A stretch of DNA of 64,000 bases from Phytopythium helicoides (Eukaryota > Oomycota > Peronosporomycetes > Pythiales > Pythiaceae), in assembly GCA_024867545.1 (NCBI GenBank), contig JANFNE010000020.1, forward strand, positions 930,001 to 994,000. Direction: 5' to 3'. The position numbers and the translations under genes were made by a program. Below the pieces are notes generated by a model. That model had not been told where the DNA came from, ran no database searches, and saw only the letters and a program-made list of their open reading frames with translations. Each line of letters starts with the position of its first letter. Within the stretch, counting starts at the first letter, position 1. Below are positions 54,097-64,000 of the stretch, one piece after another.

Positions 54097-55231
54097 CTAG
54101 TCGAAGCGCATAAAGTTGGACGACGACGGGTCGATGTACTTGATGTCGACCGCGAAGCCCGGGCCCATGGAGGAGCTCACGTGCGCCGCCTTAATGTACT
54201 TGCCCTTGGCACCCTCGGGCTTGGCGTCGCCGAGCGCCACCATGAAGGCGCGCACGTTCTCCAGCAGCGCCTCCTCCGAGAAGCTCGCCTTGCCGATGCC
54301 GGCGTGAATGATGCCCTTCTTCTCGGCGCGGAACTCCACCTGGCCGCCACGAGCCGCGGCGATCGCGTCCGCCACTTCGACCGTCACCGTGCCGAGCTTC
54401 GGGTTGGGCATCAGGCCGCGCGGGCCGAGGATCTGTTGAGAAAAAAAAAAAAAAAAAAAAAAAAAAAAACACAAGGCATTCCGTCAGCCGACATGAAAGA
54501 GTTTGCAGTGGAAGTAGCAGCAACGTACGCGGGCGATACGGCCGATGAGCGGCATCACGTCGGGCGTGGCAATGCAGCGGTCAAACTCAATCTTGCCGCT
54601 CTGCACCTGCTCCACGAGGTCCTCAGCGCCGACGATGGTGGCGCCAGCAGCCTTCGCCTCCTCTGTATGTCATGGTCGCCTGTAGTGAGCAACGCAGCCT
54701 CGGCAGCACTGACAAGTTAACGCTCACGCACCGGCCTTGGGGCCGCGGGCAAATACGGCGATGCGCACGACCTTGCCCGTTCCGTTGGGCAGGCTCACGA
54801 CTCCGCGCACGCTCTGGTTGGGCTTGCGCGGGTCCACGCCGAGCTGCACGGCAATGTCCACCGTCTGCAATCGCCCACCGCCGTCAGCCACAGTCCGTTC
54901 TCCCCCGACGCATCTCAATCATCAATTCGCAGCAACGCACCTCGTCAAAGTTGCGGCGCGCGCTCTCCTTGCACTTAGCAATAGCCGTCTTGATGTCCAG
55001 CTGGGGCTGTCGTCGCCACCACCACCACGTCAGCACCGCCAACGCCACCACGCAGCAAAAAAAAGGAGCCGCGCGAACCTGCGGGAGGCCCGTGTTGCGC
55101 GGCAGCAGGCCCAGCGCGAAGGGCGAGCGCTCGGCCTTGGCCTCCGCCGTGGACGCGGCACGCGCCAGGCTCGGGGCCGCACGCACGAGCTGCGTCTGCG
55201 CCTTGCGCGACGTCACTAGCAGCGCCTGCAT
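54097..55231 (-). CDS. Organellar (probably mitochondrial) ribosomal protein uL1
   Basis: uL1 forms the ribosomal L1 stalk. The bacterial-type core is complete after splicing: [106 protein letters not shown]. The N-terminus [28 protein letters not shown] is Arg/Ser/Ala-rich without acids, a mitochondrial presequence. Exons: 55231-55079, 55000-54941, 54864-54732, 54662-54529, 54432-54097, total 271 aa. The last intron contains a T29 tract (A29 on the plus strand, 54441-54469) directly before its acceptor. Confidence 0.93.
54441..54469. repeat. A29/T29 homopolymer in uL1 intron 4
   Basis: Twenty-nine A on the plus strand read as T29 on the coding strand, followed by CTCAACAG and the exon; it acts as an extreme polypyrimidine tract. 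Confidence 0.95.
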
Positions 55232-55435
55232 GCTTCCAGCAAGAGAGAGGTGCTTTGGGCCGTGCTTTGCGGCCACCGGTTGACGCTTGACCCACCACCA
55301 GGGATCGTCCCTCGTTAGAGAGGGTATACACGGGATTTTGTGCCGAATAGAGGGATAGAAAGAAGGGACACGTGTGCGTGCAGTTGCCACGTTGACACGC
55401 ATGAAGCCAGAAGCAAGCGGGCGACCAAAGCGACG

Positions 55436-56448
55436 ATGAAGAGCTGCGTCGCGGCGCTGGGGCTCGCGGCTGCGGCCGCTGGCGCGTCGCTGGCGCCGAC
55501 CGCTGCGGCGCAGAGGTGCAGCAGCCTCAATGGCCCGTTCTGCGGCTCTCTGGGCGTGGAATTCGCGTTCAAAACGCCGCCGTATGCCGCGGAAGACCTC
55601 GACCGAGACGATCAGGTGGCGTCGTACGGCAGTGGCGCTGGTCAGAGTGCTGGGTGTTGCTGACGGAGTCGAATGGATGGAGTAGGTGGATGAACAGGCT
55701 GAACTCGCCAAGCGCGTCAAGATCGAGAGCGTGCTCAAGCAGTACGAGCTGCAGGAGGAGGCGATCGAGGACAAGGAGATCAACATTTATGTCGACGTCG
55801 AGATGCTGCTGGAAGAGGGAGCCGTGATGCTTGGTGGCCTTGAAGACGGTCAAGATAGCCCACTGGCTGGCGCGTTTGCCTTCAGCAGCGAAGGAGGCGC
55901 CTTTGAACTCTTGGAAAAGATGGACGGGCTGGAGCTCAAGGTAAATGCCTTCAGTCTTACGTGCTGAAGCGCTTTGTGCTGAGCTTGACGTTTCATTTGT
56001 GGGTGGTGGTATGCAGGAGTTCTTTGAGCTTGCGCTTGACGAAGTGCTGGACTCTGTCGAGGTTGCACTCCAGGATTTGTCCTCGGAGGCCGCGCAAGGT
56101 GTGCGCACCACGGCCCGACAAATGAAAGCTGTGACAGACTTTTCGACCTACGACTTCCAGAGATTGGACGCAGAGATGCAGGCCACGATACGTCGTCGCT
56201 TCTCCAATCACCGGCTTGTCGAACTACAGCAGACGTTCGAGCGGCTAGTGGTTGCACGAACAGCACAAGACCGACAGCTCGCGTTTGAAATGTCCATTTT
56301 CCTCTTCCAGCTCGCCCAGGAGGAGGCTGCAGCCGAAGCTACAACCACCGAAGCAACATCCGAAGTTGTAGGCGAGGACGATGGTGATGCAGCGACGGCA
56401 ACTACATCAGAGGGCACGGCAGCAGCAGACCAGACCGACGCGTCCTAG
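55436..56448 (+). CDS. Secreted/ER orphan protein, helical, unknown function
   Basis: Not recognised. The start MKSCVAALGLAAAAAGASLAPTAAAQ is a clear signal peptide. Next comes a short Cys-containing stretch (RCSSLNGPFCGSLG), then charged helical sequence rich in Glu, Leu and Gln (VLKQYELQEEAIEDKEINIYVDVEMLLEEGA ... RLVELQQTFERLVVARTAQDRQLAFEMSIFLFQLA), and an acidic Ala/Thr/Glu tail. Exons: 55436-55615, 55686-55940, 56017-56448, giving 288 aa. No RxLR or LFLAK motif follows the signal peptide, so a classic effector is not indicated. It is divergent from the uL1 gene with 204 bp between starts. Confidence 0.8.
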
Positions 56449-56478
56449 AAATACATGCACCTTGTCTCTGACTGAAGA

Positions 56479-56493
56479 GCTCATACATTTTTG
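56479..56493 (+). promoter_or_regulatory. Oomycete initiator-like element before ZRANB2
   Basis: GCTCATACATTTTTG resembles the GCTCATT(N)xCATTT-type oomycete initiator and lies about 50 bp before the ZRANB2-like ATG (56540), the distance expected for short leaders. Confidence 0.4.
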
Positions 56494-56539
56494 CAAATCT
56501 TGATAATCGCAGCCAACAGATTCAAAAAGGCGAGTCGAG

Positions 56540-57740
56540 ATGATGGCGGGACGTGGTGGTCGCGGCGGGGGCCGTGGAGGCTTCCAGGCGGCCGAGGGCG
56601 ACTGGCCGTGCCCGAATCCTGGGTAAGATGCTGCTGCTGTGACTGTGAGTCAGGGCTCGCACTGATGGACGCTCTGCAGCTGCTCCAACATCAACTTTGC
56701 TCGCCGAGACAAGTGCAACCGGTGCCATACGGCCAGGCCGGAAGGTGCGGGTGGTGCGGCCAAGCCAGCGGCTTCCCTCGACTTTCGCGGTCCACCAGGG
56801 CTCTTTCAGGCGGGCGACTGGGCGTGCAACACGTGAGATTAAAGGGAGTGGGAGCGAGCTGCAGTGCTGTGAGGAATGACGCGGTTGGTTCCAGGTGCGG
56901 CAATGTCAACTGGGAGCGGCGCAACGAGTGCAACATCTGCAAGAGCTCCAAGCCTGGCATGCCCGGATTGGTGAGGAAGTGTCTGGTTGCGTCCCTCATT
57001 GGCACAAACTCTCACTGTCGCGTGGGTGCTATTGTGATAGGACGAGAAGCGAGACGGCGCTGGCGGAGGCTTCAACGAGCGCCAAGATCGGTGAGCTGCG
57101 GCATTGTTCTTGTGACTAATTCTTTAGCAACTGAACGCCACTTCCATCGCAGGGTAGCATCAGCAAAGGCAGAGATTGCCGAGGATGGCTACGATGACTT
57201 TGGCATGAAGAAGAAGGTTGGGCGTGGAGTACTTGAGATTCGACAGTCTTGGTTTCTCACAAGGACCTCATGTGATGCTGGCATGGCGAACAGAACGTCA
57301 AGGCTTCAAAGGCGGAGCGAGAGGCTGCAGCTCTTGCACGCCTCCACCAATCCTACAGGTTCGTCACCTTAGCCATTACCGACTGTGTCGGGTCTGACGC
57401 TTGTGATTATTGCTGTAGCGCCATCTACCAGTCGTCAGATGCTAAGGCACCCGCTGCCCGCACTTCGAGCCGCCATGAACCACCGCCAAGCTTCGACAAG
57501 ATTGAAAAAGTGAGTCGCCCAGTATCACCTCCGCCAGCTGCGCCGAGAGATGGCAAGCGTCGCCGTAGTCGATCACCAGAGCGAGGCAGACGCGACGTGA
57601 AGCGGAGTCGAAGCCGCGACCGCCAGCGTCGTAGCCCTATCCGAGACCGAGACCGTGGTCGTGACCAAGATTCCAACCAGCGACGCCGTAGCCGGAGCCG
57701 AAGCCGAGACCGTGGACACCGTGACAACAGACGCAGGTAG
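56540..57740 (+). CDS. ZRANB2: ZRANB2-like RanBP2 zinc-finger, SR-type RNA-binding protein
   Basis: ZRANB2 binds GGU-containing RNA through RanBP2-type fingers and affects splicing. Two fingers form after splicing: [23 protein letters not shown] and DWACNTCGNVNWERRNECNIC. A GFNERQDRV linker and an Arg/Ser C-terminus (RRSRSRSRDRGHRD) follow. Exons: 56540-56622, 56680-56832, 56895-56970, 57041-57090, 57153-57216, 57294-57358, 57419-57740 (270 aa); introns of 57-77 bp interrupt both fingers. The N-terminus is an RGG-like Gly/Arg run. The intron density, six in 1.2 kb, is the highest in the window. Confidence 0.9.
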
Positions 57741-57951
57741 AGTGTACACCAAAGGAAGGGAACGCGATCGTGAATCCAAATATCAAGTAGCATTTCCCGC
57801 CAAACACACATGACACGCCATGCTTTGAATCGAGTTTGCACGCCTGTGCGACTCGCTTGACTCCGCCTACTCAGAGGCGCCTATCTCATCTTAACCTAGA
57901 TCGCGCACAAACTCATTATGTGGACTGATTGATTGACAGCCTCAAATGCGT

Positions 57952-59790
57952 TTAAGTCTGCTGGATCGATCCACGCGCGCGATCGACGATCGCCTTGACG
58001 TAGACAGGCGCGATCTCGAAGAGGTTCTTGAGGATAATGTCGGGCACGTTGAAGTTCTTCTCGCGCTCGTCGGTCTCCTTGTCAACGACGACCTTGACGG
58101 ACCACAGAAGGAGGCAGCCGCTGCCGGTTGAGTCGCTGAAGTTGCGCAGAGATGCTCTGTACAGCAGAAACCAAACAAAGTTAGCTTCTTGAACGTCGAT
58201 ACCCCACATGTCAACAAGTGGCAAACGTACGCAGTCGTCTTGTTGCGACGAATGTGGTCCGAGGACTTGGGGTGTGTCGGGTCATCACGCACACTCCGTG
58301 AAATGAAGAAGACACTGCCATCGGCGTTCTCCTGCTTTGAGTTCACCGTGAGGCTCTCCTCCTTGATTGTGCCGCCGCTGTGCGCGTCGTTCGAGATCGT
58401 CAGGTTCTCCACACGGCGCACATATTTTGTGTTCGAGTCGATCTCCTCAAGCATCTATAATAATAAAAAGGTGTTCGTTAACAACATTGCACGCTATCAT
58501 CACAAGCATTAGAATGCACTCACCTCAGAAGTCTCCATAAACGGGAAGTTCTTCTCGAAAGTAGCATCGCCAATCGATTCCCATAGGTCCTCCATGACGA
58601 CCTTGGCGTCGCAGTTATACAGGTGGTGGCGGAAGAAGATGCCCATCTCGTCCTTGTTCATTTCGTACTGCACCTGGAGACCAAAGTACGTCATAGTAGA
58701 CGTCTTGGGGTTGCGGAACGCAGTTTCGCACTGCGTCAGCTGCTTGTCCGCGCCAGCGATGGCCTCTCGGGCAAGCTCGAGCAGCTGGTCCTGGAACGAG
58801 CTCGACTGGATCTGCAGCATGGACGGCGCTGACGCCGACGCGATTGTGTTTGACAGCGCCGATGGTGTGGTGGTCGACGACGACGAAGCATTGAGGATCA
58901 TGTCCAGAGACGGCATCTGCATCGAATAAAAAAATCGCGCGTAAGTCGAAGCGATTCGGAGGCAATGACGATGAATCGCCAGTACTTACGTTGAGCAGCG
59001 GCTGCTTTGTGAAATAGTCCTGAAGCCGCTGGATGAACTTCATCTGCTCCATGAGCGTCTTGCGCAGGAACTCGTTCTCCTGGTCGACGCGCGCACGGAT
59101 CTCGGCGTGCTGCTCGGCCTCCTGCTTCCATCCAAGCTCCGTGTTGTGCTCAGACGGCTCGGATGACTGCAAGACTTCGATCTGCTCCTTCAGGTCCTTG
59201 ACCTTGGCGCGGAGCGCGATCAGCTCGTCCTTCTGGCGCTGACGATGCTTTCGCGCAGCCTTGGCGATCTGCGCGCGACGCTTGGCCTTGGGGTCCAGGT
59301 ACTCCTCGGGCTGTTTTCCCTCCTCGCTGGACCCTGCGTCTCCATTGTTGCTGCTGGCCGCCGACGGCGTGGTGGCCGGCGCCTTGCGCTTCTTGGTGTT
59401 GGTCTTGGCTGCAGGCTTGTCCTTGGCCGCCGTGGCAGAGGCACCCGCGGCAGCACCGGCCGTGATGGGCGGCGTCATGCCGGGCATGATCACCGGCGCC
59501 CCCGCGCCGTTCATGTTGGGGAACATGGGGGAGCCGCCGCCCATGAGCGGGCTCATGCGCTGGATGGGGGCGAGCGAGCCGTTGGCGCCCGTCATGGTCG
59601 TCATACCCAGCGGCATGCTCATGCCCATGGGAAGCCCGTTAGCGCCCAGCGCCATGCCCGGGTTCATGCCCATGGCGGCGCCGCCTCCGGCGCTCTGCAG
59701 CGCCTGCGTCAGGCTGCCGGGGTTGCCCGCGCCGTTCGCGGCGTTGCGCGGGTTCGTGGCCTCGCGCAGCAAGTTGTGGAACGCGTCCAT
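57952..59790 (-). CDS. bZIP transcription factor with altered basic region and oomycete-type C-terminal domain
   Basis: A Met/Gly/Pro-rich N-terminus (residues 1-130) precedes the basic region AKRRAQIAKAARKHRQRQK and a leucine-zipper helix (LIALRAKVKDLKEQIEVL ... EFLRKTLMEQMKFIQRL). Compared with the canonical NxxAAxxSR, the invariant Asn is replaced by Ile (or Gln, depending on register) and Ser/Cys by His. The C-terminal half (LLELAREAIAGADKQLTQCE ... RHHLYNCDAKVVMEDLWESIGDATF) matches the long tail usual in oomycete bZIPs. Exons: 59790-58990, 58916-58524, 58454-58231, 58156-57952, giving 540 aa. Non-Asn bZIPs have been described in Phytophthora; the exact variant here should be treated as an observation. 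Confidence 0.88.
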
Positions 59791-60579
59791 GTCTTCGTAG
59801 CCTACGCGAGCACCAGAGCACGACCACGTGAGCGCCTGCGCATCTTGGCTCCGGCCTTTCTCGCCTAGTGACGGGCGGGATCACCTACCGGAGGCGCAGG
59901 AAACGCGGGGCGGTACGTCGGCGGGCCTTGATGGCGGGAGGCGGGGGGCCGATTACGGAGTGGCGAGCGGAGGAAGAGCGCGGGATTACGGAGACGACGC
60001 CTCACCACTAGTTTTCACGGATATAGACGCATACAAAGCGCCTGTTTGAACTGCGCTGTGCATTTTTGTGCAGGCTATTTATGTAATTATACTTTCTGAA
60101 ACGGGGCGACCAGATTACGAAGCTCTATGACTACGTAAGCGCCAGTCATTTTTGAGCGCTCCGGATTGGCCGGAAACTCCCGCCAATCCGATCAGATTGC
60201 GACGGTTGCAATGAGATGATTGGGTGGACGGCGAAAGCTTCACCAAAATATCCAAACAATCCCGCCAATCCGCTCGGATTCCCAAAGAGACGGCACGAGG
60301 ATTGGCCAATATTTACGCACTGCAAATCGGATCTGATTGCAGTTTCGCGGTATGTGGCGCCAGCGCTGGCCGGTCATACATTTCTCAAGTCACGCCACGC
60401 AGCTGCCGTGCGACATGAACGATTACGCCGCTCGGAACAATCTGTCTGGGGCAGTACATCTTTCCCTCTACAATTGCAAGTGCAGGTTGTCGTATGAATT
60501 TATGCAGGTGCAATATGCATTTTGACACTCTCTGTATCGATTTATACAGGTGACACAGGTAGCAGCCATTTGGTTTTGA
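59791..60579. other. Divergent intergenic region bZIP / DPH1 with CCAAT cluster
   Basis: 789 bp with no supportable gene. Its middle holds six CCAAT/ATTGG pentamers and a 21-bp near-repeat, listed separately. Confidence 0.6.
60164..60311. promoter_or_regulatory. CCAAT-box cluster with 21-bp direct repeat
   Basis: CCAAT or ATTGG occurs at 60166, 60184, 60220, 60266, 60302 and 60307. TCCCGCCAATCCGATCAGATT (60179-60199) and TCCCGCCAATCCGCTCGGATT (60261-60281) differ at two positions. Such clusters are typical NF-Y targets; direction (bZIP or DPH1) is undetermined. Confidence 0.45.
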
Positions 60580-62350
60580 ATGGCCGAGCCGATGGACGTC
60601 AAGGAGCAGTCGACCGCGGAGCCGCCGCGCTTCTCAGGCAAGGCGGCCAAGGCTTCGTGCTGCGGCTCGGACGCTGCATGTGGAGACGGGTGAGTTGGCT
60701 TAGAAGTCGCTCAAATGGACTTCCAGGGGCGTGCTGACGCCATTTTCCTCACTCAGATGCACGGCGGTGGTGGCGCAAAAGCCGAAGCGCAAGTCGGTGG
60801 CGAGTCGGCGTCGCATGGCCAACCAGATCCCCGAAGACATCCAGAACGACCCTGAGCTCACCAAGGCCATCGAGCAGGTGGGGTTTTGGCGTGGAGTTGC
60901 AGTTTCGTGAAAAAAAGGCAAAGCTGATACGTTGTGCTGCGTCTACAGCTCCCGTGGAACTACAACTTTGAGATCCGCAAGACGATCTGGCGCATCCGCC
61001 AGGCTGGCAGCAAGCGCGTGGCGCTGCAGTTTCCTGAGGGCTTGCTGCTCTACTCGTGCGTCATCTCGGACATCATTGAGCGCTTCACGGGCGCCGACAC
61101 GATCATTCTGGGCGATGTGAGTTTCCCCACTTTGTTGCCTTAGTAGTTTGCTTGGGCATGGATCTGACGGGTACGCAATTGCAGGTCACATACGGCGCGT
61201 GCTGCGTTGACGATCTCACGGCCCTGGCTCTTGGAGCCGACTTCATGGTCCATTACGGCCACAGTTGCCTTGTGCCGATCGACGTCACGACCATCAAGAT
61301 GCTCTACGTGTTTGTCGACATTGCCATCGACGTGGATCATGTACGTTGGGCTTTGCAGAGTTGCAGAAGGCGCGATAGGAAAATAACATGCCAACTGTGT
61401 GTTGCAGCTGATGGAGTGCATGAAGCTCACGTTTCCACCGGAGACAAAGGTAATGAATGTGCTGGCTTGAGTGACCATGCGCTTGATCAAGACTTACGTC
61501 AATTCCCATTATTTGCTCAGCTCGCACTCATGGGCACCATACAGTTTAGCAGCTCGGTGCATCTGATTGCAAACAAACTGAAGGAGCATTTCGCGCACAT
61601 GACAGTGCCTCAAGTCAAGCCGCTGTCTCCGGGTGAAGTGCTGGGCTGCACGTCTCCTCTCATTGAGGGAGTCGACGCTCTGGTCTTCATCGCAGACGGA
61701 AGATTCCACCTCGAGTCTGCTATGATTGCCAACCCGACATTGAAAGCATACCGGTACGATCCATACCCGAAGGTTCTCAGCATCGAACAGTACGATCTTC
61801 CGCAAATGATGGGTATCCGCCACGACGCCATCGAGAAGAGCAAGTCTGCGAACAAGTTTGGTATCATCCTTGGTACGCTTGGTCGCCAGGGAAACCCGAC
61901 CGTGCTGAACCGCCTAAAGGAGCTTCTTGAGCTACGTGGCAAGCAGTACTTTGTGCTGCTGCTGTCGGAAATATTTCCCGACAAGGTAAGAGATATATCG
62001 ATTGGTTAGATGTTTCTGAACTTGGGCTGATCAAAGACGGGTCTCTTTAGCTGGCAACATTCAAGGATGTCGACGCGTGGATCCAGGTTGCCTGCCCGCG
62101 CCTCTCCATCGATTGGGGTTACGCGTTCAAGAAGGTGTGTTCTATTTGACGCTGCGTTGCTCTAGTGTTCCTGCGTAATGCTAATTCGATTGTTTGAATG
62201 TTCTAGCCCCTGCTTTCTCCTTATGAAGCCGAGGTATGCCTTGAGCGTGCAGTGTGGACCGATGGCAAGTACCCCATGGACTTTTACGCTAAGGGCAGCG
62301 GCCCCTGGACCAACTATCATGATGCAAAATCTTTCGAGGCGACTGCGTAA
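60580..62350 (+). CDS. DPH1: DPH1, first-step diphthamide synthesis enzyme subunit
   Basis: DPH1-DPH2 is a radical-SAM-like Fe-S enzyme that transfers an aminocarboxypropyl group to a histidine of elongation factor 2. The three cluster cysteines are visible: [15 protein letters not shown] and QVACPRLS. Other marks: [46 protein letters not shown]. Exons: 60580-60689, 60757-60877, 60949-61116, 61185-61340, 61408-61449, 61521-61985, 62051-62134, 62207-62350, giving 429 aa; all introns are 65-72 bp GT-AG and in phase. The enzyme is cytosolic. Its end lies 212 bp from the convergent MAPK. Confidence 0.96.
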
Positions 62351-62562
62351 GTAGATGCATGGTAATCCACTACAAATCGCGAGCAAGTTGCAGTAGGCGT
62401 GTGGCTTTATTTGTGCGCTTTCATGCTGGTTGGCGTTGTTACATTTCGAAAACTTTGTAGCGCTCCGTGAATCAGCAAGTGACTTCGGCACGGGTGCTAG
62501 TTGGATGCCGCTGATCCCGTGTTGCTGAGCATCCCAACGTCAGTAAGCAATCGTTCACATCT

Positions 62563-64000
62563 TCAAAAACCACCGATATACCTGGGGCTGAGTAATTGTG
62601 CCAGCTTTGGGTCCGTTGTCGCCGAGCCAGCCATCACCAGACCGGTAGCTTCGTCTGGAGCCGGCTTGACAGAGCTGTACTCAGCATACTGGGCTTCGGG
62701 GTGAAACTTGCAAATTTCCCTGCGAAAAAAAATGAAAAATGCTTAGTAAAATGGCAGATCCTGTCTTGCCAGCCGCGCCAAACGCACTCAAAGATGAGTT
62801 CCTGAAGGCGGCGCTTGGTCAGTTCCTGTTTTTCGAACTCGAAGCTAAAGGCAGACTCCGCGGTCGGCTCATCGTCTACGTTGTGCAATGAATCTAGGTA
62901 AGGATGCGCGAGAGCGTCCTCGACCGAAATCCGCTTGGCGGGGTCGAAGACAAGCATTTTTTGGAGTAGGTCGATTGCTTCAGGTCTCGCAGCGGGAAAA
63001 AGCTTGGTGAAGGGTACACCTGGGCGAACAGGCTGGTTTTTCATAAACCGCCGAGCTTTCTCGCTCGTGACAAAGTGCAACTCGTCTTCTTGAGGCGTTC
63101 CAAGCTTGTCACAGATGATTTGGAGCTGGTGGATGTAGTCGTCGCCTGGGAAGAGTGGCTTGCGACCCAATAGCTCAGCAAAAATACAGCCTGTTGACCA
63201 AATGTCGATTGCCTTCGTGTATTCTTTTGTTGAGAGCATGATCTCCGGTGCGCGATACCAGCGAGTCACGACGTACTCGGTCAACTCCATATTGTCTTCA
63301 TCGGGTTCAACTCCGCGAGCGAGCCCGAAATCACAGACCTTCAGGTCACAGTTTGAGTTGAGCAGCAGGTTGGATGGCTTTAAATCACGATGAAGCACAT
63401 TGGCCGAGTGGATGTACTTGAGGGCTCGCAAGATCTGATACAAAAAGTATTGGATGTGGTCATCCGTGAGCGGCTGGCGCGAGTAGATAATCCGGTGCAG
63501 ATCTGTCTCCATGAGGTCTGAGATGATGTATACATCGTCGAAGTGCGCAAGCGCTGGTGGCGGTAGCAAGTCGACAATCGTGATGACGTTTTCGTGATCA
63601 AAATGCTGCAGCAGCTTGATCTCGCGCAGAATACGTTTGGCGTCCACGATATCCTCGAAAGCTTTGGAAATCTTTTTGATGGCAACTTTTTCGCTCGACT
63701 CGTTGTTTTCCGCGGACCTAAGTTTGAGCAAATTGGTTAGTTCAAGAGCAAGGAGCGCTAACAGTACACGGGTTTTGCTCGTTATCAAAGCACTTACACA
63801 ACCACGCCGTACGCTCCATGACCGATTGGTTTGATGAACTTGTACTTGTTGTCGATCTGGAAGGTTGTGCCAGAGACCACGAAGGAGTGTGTACCTGGGC
63901 GAATATGCTCAATCGGAGCGGCCCCAAGAGCCGCTGCGATCGATGCTGCTGCACCTCCTGGGGCGGAGGTGACGGCCGCCGATGTAGGGGAAGCTCTATT
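62563..64000 (-). CDS. Mitogen-activated protein kinase, TEY type (5' end outside window)
   Basis: A Ser/Thr kinase of the ERK type. Visible: FIKPIGHGAYGVVV glycine loop, VAIKKI lysine, HRDLKPSNLLL, DFG in VCDFGLARGV, the activation lip MELTEYVVTRWYRAPE (TEY dual phosphorylation) and the common-docking segment LHNVDDEPTAESAF. Exons visible: 64000-63798 (partial), 63717-62788, 62719-62563. Removing the last intron (62787-62720) extends the conserved LIFEEICKFHPEAQYAEYSS tail to a TGA at 62565. The unspliced frame would end in unrelated sequence. The missing N-terminus begins with an Ala/Ser/Gly/Pro-rich segment. Confidence 0.95.

Noticed and set aside
55436..55560. RxLR effector
   Set aside because: A signal peptide is present, but no RxLR-dEER motif lies in the following 60 residues.

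Overview
The window looks like nuclear DNA of an oomycete, most likely a Pythium/Phytophthora-type peronosporalean. Supporting signs are dense genes (about 2 kb each) on both strands, small GT-AG introns that can be read by hand (mostly 50-85 bp), high-GC third codon positions, and a gene set that combines universal eukaryotic genes with lineage-typical ones: EDR2 C-terminal-domain proteins, a bZIP with an altered basic region, ankyrin/TKL-like pseudokinases and a KIX-like protein. TMEM138 and katanin fit a flagellated life stage. No tRNA, rRNA, CRISPR array or autonomous transposon was recognised.

Layout. 1-3470 (-) SEC24, 3' end outside the window. 4053-5658 (+) S28 serine peptidase. 5795-8249 (-) TCF25/Rqc1-like. 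8528-9686 and 9984-10968 (-) tandem EDR2 C-domain paralogs. 11096-12781 (+) sterol O-acyltransferase-like MBOAT. 12861-13716 (-) histidine phosphatase, divergent from 13780-14945 (+) DTW-domain/zinc-knuckle protein. 15340-23688 (+) an intron-less TOR kinase. 23937-26546 (+) NOC3. 26702-27775 (-) tetraspanin. 28320-29928 (+) SMARCD/BAF60. 30194-32245 (+) ZC2HC1-type zinc-finger protein. 32271-35945 (-) Slo/BK-like K+ channel. 36364-37506 (+) methionine aminopeptidase 1. 37635-38432 (-) TMEM138-like, divergent from 38570-40871 (+) EXO1. 40995-42702 (-) RING-H2 protein. 43838-47528 (+) ankyrin-pseudokinase and a second pseudokinase, lying just after a nest of hairpins. 47787-48590 (+) TLC-domain protein. 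48900-50390 (+) KIX-like protein. 50727-52841 (+) katanin p60. 52919-53987 (-) biotin ligase. 54097-55231 (-) organellar ribosomal protein uL1. 55436-56448 (+) secreted orphan. 56540-57740 (+) ZRANB2-like. 57952-59790 (-) bZIP. 60580-62350 (+) DPH1. 62563-64000 (-) a TEY MAP kinase, 5' end outside the window.

Functional themes are growth control and translation (TOR, NOC3, TCF25, uL1, MAP1, DPH1, DTW protein), secretion (SEC24, S28 peptidase), chromatin and RNA (SMARCD, bZIP, KIX, ZRANB2, EXO1) and signalling (MAPK, pseudokinases, K+ channel, RING-H2). These are separate eukaryotic transcription units, not operons, but several neighbours share very short divergent promoters or nearly touch at their 3' ends.

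At least ten single-base frame breaks or stop codons interrupt otherwise well-conserved genes, while the 8.3-kb TOR frame is intact. Most are probably consensus errors or allelic indels; those in the ankyrin-pseudokinase locus may reflect real decay. Exon boundaries were inferred by eye from splice sites, reading phase and family conservation.
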